From: a virus
Strand: one strand, 5' to 3'
DNA length: 53,673 nt
Virus record (IMG/VR): IMGVR_UViG_3300020205_004424
Location: 1-53,673 of that record
The notes under the pieces were generated by a model. It had not been told where the DNA came from, searched no databases, and saw nothing but the letters and a program-made list of their open reading frames with translations. Both the position numbers and the translations under genes were made by a program. This document shows, in pieces, positions 16,970 through 26,053 of this stretch (position 1 is its first letter; the number at the start of each line of letters is the position of its first letter).

Positions 16970-17668
16970 ATGACAGATTTTAATAGAACTCCTGAAGCGC
17001 AGGATGTATTTAAAGCAAAACGCAAACCAAAAGGTCCTATCAAATTCAATATTTCATTGAATGAAGAACAGAAATCAGCCAAATCAAAAATTTTAGCAAA
17101 CACAGTAACCATATTACGTGGTAAAGCGGGTTCTGGTAAATCTTTATTAGCAGCTAATATTGCTCTTGATTTGTTATTTAGTAGAGAAATTGAGAAAATT
17201 ATTATTACTCGACCAACTGTGGTAGCAGGACAAGATATTGGATTCTTACCAGGGGATGTTAATGAAAAATTAGCCCCATTTACAGCTCCAGTATACGAAA
17301 ACATGCACCGTTTGTACAACAAAGACAAAATCGAAAAATGTATAGCAGACGGTGAAATTGAAATCGTACCTGTATCATTTATGCGAGGTAGAAACTTTAC
17401 AGATTGTTTAGTTGTAGTAGATGAAGCTCAAAACTTAACAGATAATCAAACAGAACTTTTATTAACTCGTATATGTCATGGATCTAAAATGATATTTTGT
17501 GGTGATGCTGCCCAAGTTGACTTACGAGATAAAAAAACATCAGGATTTGATGTGGTATGTAAACATATGAAAGAAGTACCTGGATTTGAGGTAGTTACAC
17601 TTGAAAAAAACCATAGACATCCAATAGTAGACGATATTTTAGAAGTATACAAATCTTTCAGAGGATAG
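16970..17668 (+). CDS. phoH: PhoH-like ATPase
   Basis: The ATG at 16970 gives 232 residues; an in-frame GTG at 16904 lies in the preceding terminator and is rejected. Walker A is GKAGSGKSL (51-59); RPTVVAGQDIGFLPGD and the Walker B VVVDEAQNL are typical of PhoH. A CGDAAQVDL sensor-like motif and NHRHPIV follow. PhoH genes are frequent in marine phages; the role (RNA helicase or stress-related ATPase) is unsettled. A weak late-type sequence, ATATTTATTAT, lies at 16946. Confidence 0.92.
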   Translation: MTDFNRTPEAQDVFKAKRKPKGPIKFNISLNEEQKSAKSKILANTVTILRGKAGSGKSLLAANIALDLLFSREIEKIIITRPTVVAGQDIGFLPGDVNEKLAPFTAPVYENMHRLYNKDKIEKCIADGEIEIVPVSFMRGRNFTDCLVVVDEAQNLTDNQTELLLTRICHGSKMIFCGDAAQVDLRDKKTSGFDVVCKHMKEVPGFEVVTLEKNHRHPIVDDILEVYKSFRG

Positions 17669-17675
17669 CCATATT

Positions 17676-17683
17676 TATAAATA
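17676..17683 (+). promoter_or_regulatory. T4-like late promoter box TATAAATA
   Basis: A perfect TATAAATA within ATATTTATAAATAAAAG, ending eight bases before the ATG at 17692. A T4-like start site would leave only about 2-3 untranslated bases. Confidence 0.82.
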
Positions 17684-17691
17684 AAAGATAA

Positions 17692-18180
17692 ATGGCTAAT
17701 TTATATGTAACCATTACGGAAGAAATCACTCTCCCGAATACCACTACAGAAAAAACAAACGTATTTAAAACTATATCGGGGATTAATCAAATAGTTCGCC
17801 GAGTAGATACTATTGCTACTACTTTTAGTGGTTCTGGTGTTGAAATTTTACGTTTTTGTGATAGTGAAGAAGAACAAACCGGTGGGGCATTTGTAAAAGC
17901 TGATGTTCAATATGTTCGAATTACCAATTTATCAACTCAATACAATACTTCAATATATTTAATTGCTAATAATGGCAATGAAAGTGCTTTACTTAGTTTA
18001 GATCCTGGAAAAACTATTATGTTAGGTAATGCTGACATAAACACTCCATCAATTGGTGATTATGTAGTAGATGGATATGTAGATGAAACTTATTATAGTG
18101 ATTTCACATACATTAATTCAATTAAAGCCAAAGCAATTTCAGGAAGTACACAATTGGAGTATTTTGTAGCATCAACTTAA
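17692..18180 (+). CDS. Conserved virion protein (beta-rich, 162 aa)
   Basis: The product starts MANLYVTITEEITLPN. Alternating hydrophobic strands and a lack of charged helices suggest a beta-sandwich. Small proteins beginning MANLYVTITE occur in other marine T4-like phages near neck or fibre genes, usually labelled structural. The late box and adhesin neighbour support a virion surface or neck position. The exact role is unknown. Confidence 0.65.
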   Translation: MANLYVTITEEITLPNTTTEKTNVFKTISGINQIVRRVDTIATTFSGSGVEILRFCDSEEEQTGGAFVKADVQYVRITNLSTQYNTSIYLIANNGNESALLSLDPGKTIMLGNADINTPSIGDYVVDGYVDETYYSDFTYINSIKAKAISGSTQLEYFVAST

Positions 18181-18184
18181 TATT

Positions 18185-18192
18185 TATAAATA
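18185..18192 (+). promoter_or_regulatory. T4-like late promoter box TATAAATA
   Basis: A perfect TATAAATA within ATATTTATAAATAAAAG, ending only seven bases before the ATG at 18200; the sequence is almost the same as at 17676. Confidence 0.82.
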
Positions 18193-18199
18193 AAAGAAA

Positions 18200-20239
18200 A
18201 TGGCAGATTTAACATTAAGATCAGTAAAAGGTTCTCCACTTACCAATGCCGAATTGGATGGTAACTTTGAATACTTTACTGGCTCACACGCAGTAACTGG
18301 TTCCCTAACAGTAACTGAAGATTTAATTGTAGAAGGAAGTATTATTGGTAATATTAGTGGATCAGTACTTATAACAACTAATGCAGGAGTCCAAGTTACA
18401 GGCTCATTAGTAGTTTCTGGTTCAAATACCTTTACAAATATTGGACCTATGAAAACAGGTGCTGCTAATAATGTAGCTGGAGGTTTTTCATTAGCCCAAG
18501 GATCTATGGTTTCAGCAAGCGGATTGTATTCACATGCTGAAGGATTTGATACTAATGCATCTGGTAATTTTTCACATGCTGAAGGACAAAATACTTTATC
18601 TCAAGGAGGATCATCACATGCTGAGGGAGTTGATACTTTTGCATTAGGTGATTTTTCACATGCTGAAGGTTATCTTACTGTTGCTTCAGGATACGCTTCA
18701 CACGCTGAAGGATATTCTACATTAGCATCAGCTTCATACCAACATGCTCAAGGAATGTGGAATGCTGCAAGCCCTATAACAGGAGCTTTCATTGTTGGTA
18801 ATGGTTCAGGCCCTTCTTCTAGATCTAATTTAATTTTTGCCGCTGGAAATCAAGTTGAAATCACAGGCTCATTAGTAGTTTCTGGAGGAATTACGGGTAC
18901 AGTAACAACAGCCTCATACATCAATCCAACATTCATTTCAGCATCAGCTGCTGCTGCTGGATTTGGTTCAGGAGGTGGAGGTTCAATTGACACTAGTATA
19001 TTTGCAACAACTGGTTCAAACACATTTAGAGGCAACCAAGTTATTTCAGGAAGTACCACAATTTCAGGTTCAATAAGTCATTTTGGATCTTTAAGAACAG
19101 GCTTTTCAGGCAATACAGTTTCACCTACTTCAGTTGCCCAAGGATATTCAGTTTCAGCTAGTGGGTTTTATGCTCATGCAGAAGGATATTATACTACAGC
19201 TTCAGGAGCTTGGTCACACGCTGAAGGATATGAAGCAAGAACTTTAGGAGGTTCTTCACATGCTGAAGGATATCAAACTGTATCATTTGGTCAATATTCA
19301 CATGCTGAAGGTCAACAAACTGTTTCTTCTGGTAGTTATTCACATGCTGAAGGTACAAATACTATAGCTTCTGGTAGTTATTCACATGCTGAAGGTTCAA
19401 GTACTATATCAAGAGGTTTTGGATCACATGCTGAAGGGGCTGGTACTACAGCAAATGGTGATTATTCTCATGCTGAAGGTAATAATAATAGAGCTACTGG
19501 ATTTAGTGCCCATGCCGAAGGTTTCTTTACATTAGCATCAGGTGATTATTCACATGCTGAAGGACAATACACAACAGCATCAGCAGTTTCTTCTCATGCT
19601 GAAGGACATGGATCTAAAGCCTTAGGTATAGGTTCCCATGCTGAAGGTGGTAATGGCCAATTCCAACCCGGTGGTACTGCATTAGGTGTAGGTTCCCATG
19701 CTGAAGGACATAATACATTTGCATCAGGTTCATATTCTCATACAGAAGGATATTTTACATCTGCAAGTGCACAATATGCACATGCTGAAGGTTATACAAA
19801 TATAGCTTCTGGCAGTTATTCACATGCTGAAGGGGCTAATACTGTATCTCAAGGAGATGGTTCTCATGCTGAAGGAGCAGGGTCTATTGCAATAGGTAAT
19901 TATTCACATGCTGAAGGGCAAAGCACTATTGCTTTAGGAGAACATTCTCATGCTGAAGGTAATCAAACAATAGCTTCTGGTTCATTCCAACTTGCTGTAG
20001 GTCAATTTAATACCCATGGAGATTCAACATCTTTAATGATCGTAGGTAACGGTGATTTTTCTACCCGTAGAGATGCATTCAAAGTAAGACAATCAGGTTC
20101 AATTGTATTACCAACTACTCAATCAACTGCCCCTTCTTGGACAGGTACAGATGGTGAGATGGTATTTGCAACAGTAACAGGAAATCATAGATTCTATGTT
20201 TGGATGGCTGGTGCATGGAGATCAGGTTCATTGTCATAA
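18200..20239 (+). CDS. YadA-like repeat adhesin (SHAEG repeats)
   Basis: The product has 679 residues. The N-terminal anchor is MADLTLRSVKGSPLTNAELD. About 25 copies of a 14-residue unit follow in two blocks, residues ~110-190 and ~310-600, with consensus YSHAEGxxTxASGx. This is the period of the left-handed parallel beta-roll of YadA-type heads. A C-terminal tip (SIVLPTTQSTAPSWTGTDGE, YVWMAGAWRSGS) is shared with the 23488 product. It is probably a trimeric fibre or head/neck decoration for surface binding. Its own late box is upstream and a terminator follows. Confidence 0.85.
   Translation: MADLTLRSVKGSPLTNAELDGNFEYFTGSHAVTGSLTVTEDLIVEGSIIGNISGSVLITTNAGVQVTGSLVVSGSNTFTNIGPMKTGAANNVAGGFSLAQGSMVSASGLYSHAEGFDTNASGNFSHAEGQNTLSQGGSSHAEGVDTFALGDFSHAEGYLTVASGYASHAEGYSTLASASYQHAQGMWNAASPITGAFIVGNGSGPSSRSNLIFAAGNQVEITGSLVVSGGITGTVTTASYINPTFISASAAAAGFGSGGGGSIDTSIFATTGSNTFRGNQVISGSTTISGSISHFGSLRTGFSGNTVSPTSVAQGYSVSASGFYAHAEGYYTTASGAWSHAEGYEARTLGGSSHAEGYQTVSFGQYSHAEGQQTVSSGSYSHAEGTNTIASGSYSHAEGSSTISRGFGSHAEGAGTTANGDYSHAEGNNNRATGFSAHAEGFFTLASGDYSHAEGQYTTASAVSSHAEGHGSKALGIGSHAEGGNGQFQPGGTALGVGSHAEGHNTFASGSYSHTEGYFTSASAQYAHAEGYTNIASGSYSHAEGANTVSQGDGSHAEGAGSIAIGNYSHAEGQSTIALGEHSHAEGNQTIASGSFQLAVGQFNTHGDSTSLMIVGNGDFSTRRDAFKVRQSGSIVLPTTQSTAPSWTGTDGEMVFATVTGNHRFYVWMAGAWRSGSLS
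18530..20000 (+). repeat. 42-bp coding repeats (SHAEG units)
   Basis: The core TCACATGCTGAAGG recurs every 42 bases within the adhesin gene, with a spacer region (~18760-19130) between two blocks. It is coding DNA, not CRISPR: spacers are not independent and the frame is kept. Confidence 0.85.
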
Positions 20240-20262
20240 TAAAAACACAATATATTTAAAAT

Positions 20263-20289
20263 GGGCCTCTAAATGAGGCCCTTTTTTTT
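20263..20289 (+). terminator. Intrinsic terminator after adhesin gene
   Basis: GGGCCTC, a TAAAT loop, GAGGCCC, then eight T. Confidence 0.92.
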
Positions 20290-20295
20290 CATATT

Positions 20296-20303
20296 TATAA
20301 CAA
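20296..20303 (+). promoter_or_regulatory. Late promoter box TATAACAA
   Basis: It lies within CATATTTATAACAAAATA directly after the terminator and ends nine bases before the ATG at 20313. Confidence 0.72.
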
Positions 20304-20312
20304 AATATTGCT

Positions 20313-21461
20313 ATGAACATTCCAATTTGGCCTGGCTCAAGTTCATTCCAACCCGGAGATACTCCATTTGGGTTTTATGATTATGATCCGCAATTCCAAT
20401 CTGATGCTGATAAATTTGCAAAATTTGCTGCACAACGTTTGGGATATCCTTTAGTTGAAGTTGAATTACAAGATATAAACTTTTATACAGCACTTGAAGA
20501 TGCTGTAACAACTTATGGAAATGAGCTATATGCTTATCAAGTAGCAGAAAATTTACTTTCCTTTCAAGGTGCTCCTACAACCATTGGAGCTGCTAATGAT
20601 GAAGTTATTCAAGAAAACATGGCCTCTATTGTTCGCTTATCCCAACAATACGGAGAAGAAGCAGGAGTTGGAGGTACAGTAACTTACCATTCAGGTTCAA
20701 TTAAATTAGAAGCGGGTAAACAAGAATATGATATGAATAAATGGGCTATTGATAATGGAATTCAAGGTCGTATTGAAATTAAACGTATCTATTATGAAGC
20801 ACCCCCAGCAATTATGCGATATTTTGATCCATATGCTGGTACAGGTACAGGTATGATGGGTATGCTTGATTCATTTGGTTGGGGTTCATATTCACCTGCA
20901 ATCAACTTTATGTTGATGCCTATCAACTATGACTTACAAAAAATTCAAGCAATTGAATTCAACGATCAAATTCGTAAATCGCAATATACATTTGAATTGG
21001 TAAATAACCAATTGAAAATATTCCCTATTCCTGTTGTACATTATCGTGACTTGTGGTTCCAATATATTTTAGAATCTGATCGCAATAAAGTGTATACTGA
21101 TCGTAATGGACAAAATTTGATTACTAATGCTTCTAATGTACCGTATGAAAACCCAACATATTCTAAAATAAATTCAATTGGTCGTTCATGGATATTTGAA
21201 TATGCTTTAGCTTTAGCAAAAGAAATGTTAGGATATGTTCGTGGAAAATACCAAACAGTCCCTATCCCAGGATCTGAAATTACATTAAATCAAAGCGATT
21301 TAATTACTGCTGCTACAAATGAAAGAAATGCATTAATTGAACGCTTGCGAGCATATTTTGATACTACTTCTCGCAAATCATTACTTGCAAATAAAGAAGC
21401 AGAAGCAGCTAGTCAAAAGAACATATTAGCAGACGTACCAATGGTAATTTATATAGGATAA
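20313..21461 (+). CDS. gp13: Neck protein, gp13-like
   Basis: The product has 382 residues, close to T4 gp13 (309) with insertions. Features are FAAQRLGYPLVEVELQDIN, VTTYGNELYAYQ, a QEYDMNKWAID segment and a helical C-terminus with EYALALAKEMLGYVRGKY. The family is the marine form of the T4 neck protein. With the next gene it would close the filled head and dock the tail. The position before the gp14- and gp15-like genes supports this. Single start, with a late box nine bases upstream. Confidence 0.78.
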   Translation: MNIPIWPGSSSFQPGDTPFGFYDYDPQFQSDADKFAKFAAQRLGYPLVEVELQDINFYTALEDAVTTYGNELYAYQVAENLLSFQGAPTTIGAANDEVIQENMASIVRLSQQYGEEAGVGGTVTYHSGSIKLEAGKQEYDMNKWAIDNGIQGRIEIKRIYYEAPPAIMRYFDPYAGTGTGMMGMLDSFGWGSYSPAINFMLMPINYDLQKIQAIEFNDQIRKSQYTFELVNNQLKIFPIPVVHYRDLWFQYILESDRNKVYTDRNGQNLITNASNVPYENPTYSKINSIGRSWIFEYALALAKEMLGYVRGKYQTVPIPGSEITLNQSDLITAATNERNALIERLRAYFDTTSRKSLLANKEAEAASQKNILADVPMVIYIG

Positions 21462-21462
21462 T

Positions 21463-22035
21463 ATGGCATTATTTGGAACACAACGTGATGTATCCCTATT
21501 TAGACATCTCAGCCGTGAGTTGATGTGGGATATTATTTCCCAACAATGTGCTTTTTACCAATTAATTGCTGATCAAACAAAAGTAAACATTTATGGTGAA
21601 GCAGCAGGTTCAAAATATTATAATGGTCCCGTTTTACTTAATGTTTTAATTGAAAGAGGTGATAACCAATCCCCAGTAGATGATTTTGGTGTAAATTTTG
21701 ATCGTCCTATGACATTTAGATTTTTACGTGATGATCTTCGCGGTAAAAACCCAGTTAACTCGGGTGGTGGACCTGATATAGGTAACTATGATGGTACGCC
21801 TTATGGAGCAGATATATTACCTGAAGTAGGTGATATAATTATGTGGAATGAATCGTATTGGGAAGTTGATAATGTAAACGATAACCAATTATTTGTAGGT
21901 AAAGACCCTGCATACCCATATGAACAAAACCCACTCAACCCAGGATTAGATAATTATGGTTCAAATTACTCAATCATTTGTTCAGCACATTATGTCCCTG
22001 CAGATAAAGTTCAGATTACAAGAGAAAGATTATAA
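21463..22035 (+). CDS. gp14: Neck protein, gp14-like
   Basis: The product has 190 residues (T4 gp14 has 256). LPEVGDIIMWNESYWEVDNV matches the T4 segment with EGDLIYFP and FEINWV in order and spacing; YGEAAGSKYYNGPVLLNVLI may correspond to the T4 region around its VECYYVPREY. It lies between gp13- and gp15-like genes with one- and three-base spacers. It should form the head-to-tail connector. Confidence 0.72.
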   Translation: MALFGTQRDVSLFRHLSRELMWDIISQQCAFYQLIADQTKVNIYGEAAGSKYYNGPVLLNVLIERGDNQSPVDDFGVNFDRPMTFRFLRDDLRGKNPVNSGGGPDIGNYDGTPYGADILPEVGDIIMWNESYWEVDNVNDNQLFVGKDPAYPYEQNPLNPGLDNYGSNYSIICSAHYVPADKVQITRERL

Positions 22036-22038
22036 CAT

Positions 22039-23325
22039 ATGCCATCAGCAAGAAAACCAAATCCAAAATCTCAACTAGAGATACAAAATGATCAGATAGA
22101 ACCTTATGTGTTTCCTGATACGGAAGAGTCTTATGGTAATCCTAATATACCTTCTGAATTTCAACAATTTACAGCAACAAAACAAAGTGGAATTGAATTC
22201 AACCGTTCAGAACAAATGTCATTTAAAGGTGACAATGTTAAACCATTTGTTATAGGTCTGCAAGATATTGATGAGGCGATTATGTTTTATTTTCAAAACG
22301 TAATACGTCCATTTGTTTATCAAAATGGTGTACGAATTGAAGTACCTGTAATTTATGGTTCTCCTGAAAAATGGAAATCAGTACAAAAAGATGGATACTA
22401 TAAAGATAAAAATGGTGCTATAATGGCCCCACTAATTATGTTTAAAAGAGATACATTAGATAAAAATCGATCTCTAACAAACAAATTAGATGCTAATCAT
22501 CCACATCTTTATACTTCATGGGCACAAGGATATAATTCAAAAAATGCTTATTCGAATTTTAACGTATTAACAAATCGAATTCCTGTAAAGCAATTCGTTG
22601 TCAATGTAGTACCTGACTACGTTAATTTAACGTATACATGTGCCATTCAAACGTACTATGTTGAGCAGATGAATAAAATAATTGAGGCAATCAATTATGC
22701 CTCTGATTCATATTGGGGAGATCCTGAACGCTTTAAATTTAAGGCATCAATCGATTCATTTTCTACAGCAATTGAAGTATCTGACACTACAAATCGTATT
22801 ATAAAAGGTACATTCACCATTAAACTATTCGGCTATATTGTACCTGATACAGTACAAAAGGATGTAACTGCAATTAAAAAATATAATAGCAAAGCTCAAG
22901 TAATTATTGGTTTAGAAACAGTAAACGGCCAAGCTGAATTTGTATCATTATCTAAGAAAAAATCTGCAGTATCTTTCCCACTTACTCCATCCAATGGTGG
23001 AGGAGGTGGCGGCGGAGGCGGCAATATTGATCCTGCTACTTTAGCATACTTAAATACTAATGTACAAAAATTAGGAACATTTGTAACCCCAACCATAGTA
23101 ACATTCCCTAGTGGCTGGTTAACTGCACCTGCAGGACTTCCACCAACATCATTAAATAATTTCTCTATATTCTGTAATGGAGCATTAATTGAAAATGAAG
23201 CAATAGTTTCACTTACTGTAGATGGTACAAACACAATAACTACTCTAGTAATTGATCCTGTGGAATTAGGGTATAGTTTTGATTTACAAGATGAAGTTAT
23301 AGCAATTGGAAAATTTAATAGTTAA
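22039..23325 (+). CDS. gp15: Tail-terminator/sheath-stabilising protein, gp15-like, with extra C-terminal domain
   Basis: The product has 428 residues, against 272 in T4. Residues ~60-300 resemble gp15: VPVIYGSPEKWKSVQKDG, then CAIQTYYVEQMNKIIEAINY, and KGTFTIKLFGYIVPD. A nine-glycine linker at about 317-325 leads to a ~100-residue beta-rich C-terminal domain absent from T4 gp15. The core caps the tail tube and sheath. The extra domain may project outward as a decoration or binding module; its family is not recognised. Confidence 0.75.
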   Translation: MPSARKPNPKSQLEIQNDQIEPYVFPDTEESYGNPNIPSEFQQFTATKQSGIEFNRSEQMSFKGDNVKPFVIGLQDIDEAIMFYFQNVIRPFVYQNGVRIEVPVIYGSPEKWKSVQKDGYYKDKNGAIMAPLIMFKRDTLDKNRSLTNKLDANHPHLYTSWAQGYNSKNAYSNFNVLTNRIPVKQFVVNVVPDYVNLTYTCAIQTYYVEQMNKIIEAINYASDSYWGDPERFKFKASIDSFSTAIEVSDTTNRIIKGTFTIKLFGYIVPDTVQKDVTAIKKYNSKAQVIIGLETVNGQAEFVSLSKKKSAVSFPLTPSNGGGGGGGGGNIDPATLAYLNTNVQKLGTFVTPTIVTFPSGWLTAPAGLPPTSLNNFSIFCNGALIENEAIVSLTVDGTNTITTLVIDPVELGYSFDLQDEVIAIGKFNS

Positions 23326-23344
23326 CGTTTAATATTTATTAGAA

Positions 23345-23488
23345 ATGGCAAAAGCAAAAGCACAAACCTCAGTTTCTTTCATGAAAAAACCTAGAAAAAA
23401 AAGACCAGGTGTTCATGCAAAATCAAAGTCAAGTAAACTTAAATCAAGTAAAAACTACACAAAATCATACTCATCACAAGGTAGATAA
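23345..23488 (+). CDS. Small, very basic phage protein (47 aa)
   Basis: MAKAKAQTSVSFMKKPRKKR, then PGVHAKSKSSKLKSSKNY and a C-terminal SYSSQGR. About one third of residues are Lys or Arg. Near-identical small proteins recur, from memory, in pelagic T4-like phages, always small and basic, with unknown function. The stop overlaps the next ATG (TAATG). It may bind nucleic acid or acidic virion surfaces. Confidence 0.75.
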   Translation: MAKAKAQTSVSFMKKPRKKRPGVHAKSKSSKLKSSKNYTKSYSSQGR

Positions 23489-24732
23489 TGGCACATATTA
23501 AACCAGATCAGTTACGCTCAGGATTTTACGAAATAACAGGTTCGTTATATGGTACTGCTTCCTTTGCAATTACTGCATCCCATGTGGATAAAGCAGTTGT
23601 AACTGCCTCTGCTGTTAATGATACTATTACTTTTACTAAAGGTGATGGATCTACATTCCCTATAACTTTAACTAGTGTTGCAACTGCATCTTATGCATTA
23701 AATGCACTTTCAAGTTCATATGCTCTTAGTTCATCATATGCTGCAACTGCTTCATATATTAGCACTTTATATAGTAGTAATTATACACAATCATTCACAA
23801 ATCAATCTACTTGGACAGTAAACCATAATTTAAATACTTTATATGTTATTGTACAAGTATATGATACTAATTTTGATGAAATAATTCCTCAAAATATTGA
23901 TTTCACAAATGATGATACTGTTACTATTTCATTTCCAACTCTAGAAAGTGGAACTGCAGTTGTAACTGTAGGTGGTGCTCTACAAACTGGTGGAGGTGGA
24001 GGATCTATTACAATCCCAGGTAATAATACTGAAATTTTATTTAATAGTGCTAGTGCTTTACAAGCATCACCATACTTTAAATTTAATTATGTTAATAGTG
24101 CATTCCAACACGGATTTAGTAATATTGCTCAAGGAGCAGGTTCTCATGCTGAAGGGGGATCTACTTTAGCTTCTGGGGATGCAAGTCATGCTGAAGGTAA
24201 CTTTACAGTGTCATCTGGTGATAATTCTCATGCTGAAGGTGACCAAACTACTGCCCAAGGATTTGCTAGTCATGCTGAAGGTTGGTTTACTAGTGCTAAC
24301 GGATATGCAAGTCATGCTGAAGGTTTATATGCTACTTCTATTGGAGGTAATTCTCATGCTGAAGGTGCATATACTGTATCTCAAGGAAATTATTCTCATG
24401 CTGAAGGTCAAGGAGCTATATCGTTAGGAGATTTTTCCCATGCTGAAGGTTTAAATACTATAGCATCTGGCTCTCATCAACATGTTCAAGGGGTATATAA
24501 CACCCATGGAGATGCTACTTCATTAATGATTGTAGGTAATGGTACTAGTATTAATACTCGTAGAGATGCATTTAAAGTAAGAATGTCAGGCTCTATTGTT
24601 TTACCTACAACACAATCATCTGCTCCTTCTTGGACAGGAACTGATGGAGAAATTGTTCCTGCAACAATAGGAGGTCAATATTTTCTTTATATGTGGATGA
24701 ATGGAGCCTGGAGGTCAGGTTCATTTGTCTAA
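23488..24732 (+). CDS. YadA-like repeat adhesin, second copy
   Basis: The product has 414 residues. The N-terminal half has TASYALNALSSSYALSSSYA-type repeats that suggest a fibrous stalk, then a small beta domain with a five-Gly stretch. Residues ~215-330 carry about nine SHAEG units of 14 residues. The C-terminal tip (GSIVLPTTQSSAPSWTGTDG, MWMNGAWRSGSFV) is a close copy of that in the 18200 gene. It lies at the end of the neck operon, coupled by TAATG to the basic gene. A fibre or whisker role is inferred. Confidence 0.82.
   Translation: MAHIKPDQLRSGFYEITGSLYGTASFAITASHVDKAVVTASAVNDTITFTKGDGSTFPITLTSVATASYALNALSSSYALSSSYAATASYISTLYSSNYTQSFTNQSTWTVNHNLNTLYVIVQVYDTNFDEIIPQNIDFTNDDTVTISFPTLESGTAVVTVGGALQTGGGGGSITIPGNNTEILFNSASALQASPYFKFNYVNSAFQHGFSNIAQGAGSHAEGGSTLASGDASHAEGNFTVSSGDNSHAEGDQTTAQGFASHAEGWFTSANGYASHAEGLYATSIGGNSHAEGAYTVSQGNYSHAEGQGAISLGDFSHAEGLNTIASGSHQHVQGVYNTHGDATSLMIVGNGTSINTRRDAFKVRMSGSIVLPTTQSSAPSWTGTDGEIVPATIGGQYFLYMWMNGAWRSGSFV
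24136..24490 (+). repeat. 42-bp coding repeats (SHAEG units, second gene)
   Basis: CATGCTGAAGG recurs with 42-base spacing about nine times, matching the units of the 18200 gene. Confidence 0.82.
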
Positions 24733-24738
24733 TATATT

Positions 24739-24746
24739 TATAACAA
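24739..24746 (+). promoter_or_regulatory. Late promoter box TATAACAA
   Basis: It lies within ATATATTTATAACAAAATA and ends nine bases before the ATG at 24756. Confidence 0.72.
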
Positions 24747-24755
24747 AATAGATTA

Positions 24756-25007
24756 ATGAGATTATTTTCCCCAGTCATAACCGGTTCCTTAAACGTCACG
24801 GGTTCAGCAGCTATAACTGGATCTTTGTTTGTTCAAAGTAGTAATAATGATATTTTTCTCATTAAAAATGCAAATAATACTACTGTTTTAGCAGTATCTC
24901 AAAGTGGAGTTGTTGTATTTTCTACTCAATCCCAAGTTTTAACCGGTCCCGCACCAAATGGAGGTATTTATTTTACATCTGCTTCGTTTTTTGTTGGCCT
25001 TGATTAG
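24756..25007 (+). CDS. Small fibre-associated protein
   Basis: The product has 83 residues, starting MRLFSPVITGSLNVTGSAAI. The G-S-L-x-V-T-G-S pattern is the same as the N-terminal and stalk repeats of the neighbouring fibres, so it looks like a short fibre segment or adaptor. It has its own late box. Alternative: remnant of a larger fibre gene, though start and stop contexts look intact. Confidence 0.65.
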   Translation: MRLFSPVITGSLNVTGSAAITGSLFVQSSNNDIFLIKNANNTTVLAVSQSGVVVFSTQSQVLTGPAPNGGIYFTSASFFVGLD

Positions 25008-25019
25008 AAACAACATATT

Positions 25020-25027
25020 TATAATAA
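25020..25027 (+). promoter_or_regulatory. Late promoter box TATAATAA
   Basis: It lies within ATATTTATAATAAAATAAG and ends 14 bases before the ATG at 25042. Confidence 0.72.
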
Positions 25028-25041
25028 AATAAGAAAACAAC

Positions 25042-26034
25042 ATGGCAACTTGGAAAAAAGTCATCGTCTCGGGCAGTAATGCTAACTTAACATCATTACA
25101 AGTAGACAACTTAACTTCCGGTCAAGTAGTAATTGGTGGTGGTACAGGTAACTTATCCACAACAGCAATTAATGGTACTGGAAATATTTTAGCAACTACT
25201 GGAGCAACTGGAGTATCTATTTCAGGTTCATTTAGTGGTTCATTCTTTGGTAACGGTTCAGGTTTAACTGGTGTTACTGCAGCATTTCCAACTACTCAAA
25301 AGACAGATTTAGCAAATACCGATCAATTTTATATCAATGACGGTGCTAACAAATATGTTACTTATGGTGATCTATTAACTGACTTAGCAGGTACTAATTT
25401 AGCAGTTGAAGGTTCAGATAGTTTAACATTAGCTACTACTATTACAGGTATTACTTCAATTTCCTCAACTTCATTTACAGGTTCGTTATTAGGAAATGTT
25501 AATGGTACTGCAAGTTGGGCAGTAAATGCACAAAATGTTTCTAGTATTGCTAATAATATTACCAACAATACAAACAATTACGTATTAACTGCAACTGGTA
25601 CTGGTGCTATTAATGGTGAATCTAATTTACAATTTGACGGTACTACATTAACAGTAACAGGTAATGAAACTATTACAGGTAACTTAATTGTACAAGGTAC
25701 TGCTTCATTCCAAAATACAACTAATTTAGAGGTTGCTGATAGATTTATTTTATTAGCCTCTGGCTCCAATTCAGCTGGTGATGGTGGTTTAGTAATTCAA
25801 CAAACTACACAAGATGTAGGTGAATTATTTGGTTATGAAAACTCAATTAATCGTTGGGGTTTCACATCTAGTTTTACAGCCAATGGATCAACATTTAACG
25901 CAGCTGCATATGTAACTACAACAGAAGTTGCAGCATCTGCTCCATCAGCAGCTCCACTTTATGGTGGTGCTTCAAACGGTTACGGTAACATTCATGTTAA
26001 TACACTTACAGGAGATATTTATATTTATTCTTAA
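25042..26034 (+). CDS. Tail fibre/virion structural protein
   Basis: The product has 330 residues. The N-terminal anchor MATWKKVIVSGSNANL is nearly the same as that of the 27295 fibre (MPNWKKVIVSGSDASL), implying the same attachment point. Gly/Ser/Thr-rich beta repeats follow (SFSGSFFGNGSGLTG), then a conserved segment LIVQGTASFQNTTNLEVADR FILLASGS typical of marine phage fibre proteins, and a C-terminal IHVNTLTGDIYIYS. It probably forms a trimeric beta-helical fibre. Confidence 0.78.
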   Translation: MATWKKVIVSGSNANLTSLQVDNLTSGQVVIGGGTGNLSTTAINGTGNILATTGATGVSISGSFSGSFFGNGSGLTGVTAAFPTTQKTDLANTDQFYINDGANKYVTYGDLLTDLAGTNLAVEGSDSLTLATTITGITSISSTSFTGSLLGNVNGTASWAVNAQNVSSIANNITNNTNNYVLTATGTGAINGESNLQFDGTTLTVTGNETITGNLIVQGTASFQNTTNLEVADRFILLASGSNSAGDGGLVIQQTTQDVGELFGYENSINRWGFTSSFTANGSTFNAAAYVTTTEVAASAPSAAPLYGGASNGYGNIHVNTLTGDIYIYS

Positions 26035-26053
26035 CATACTTAAAAAACTAGTT

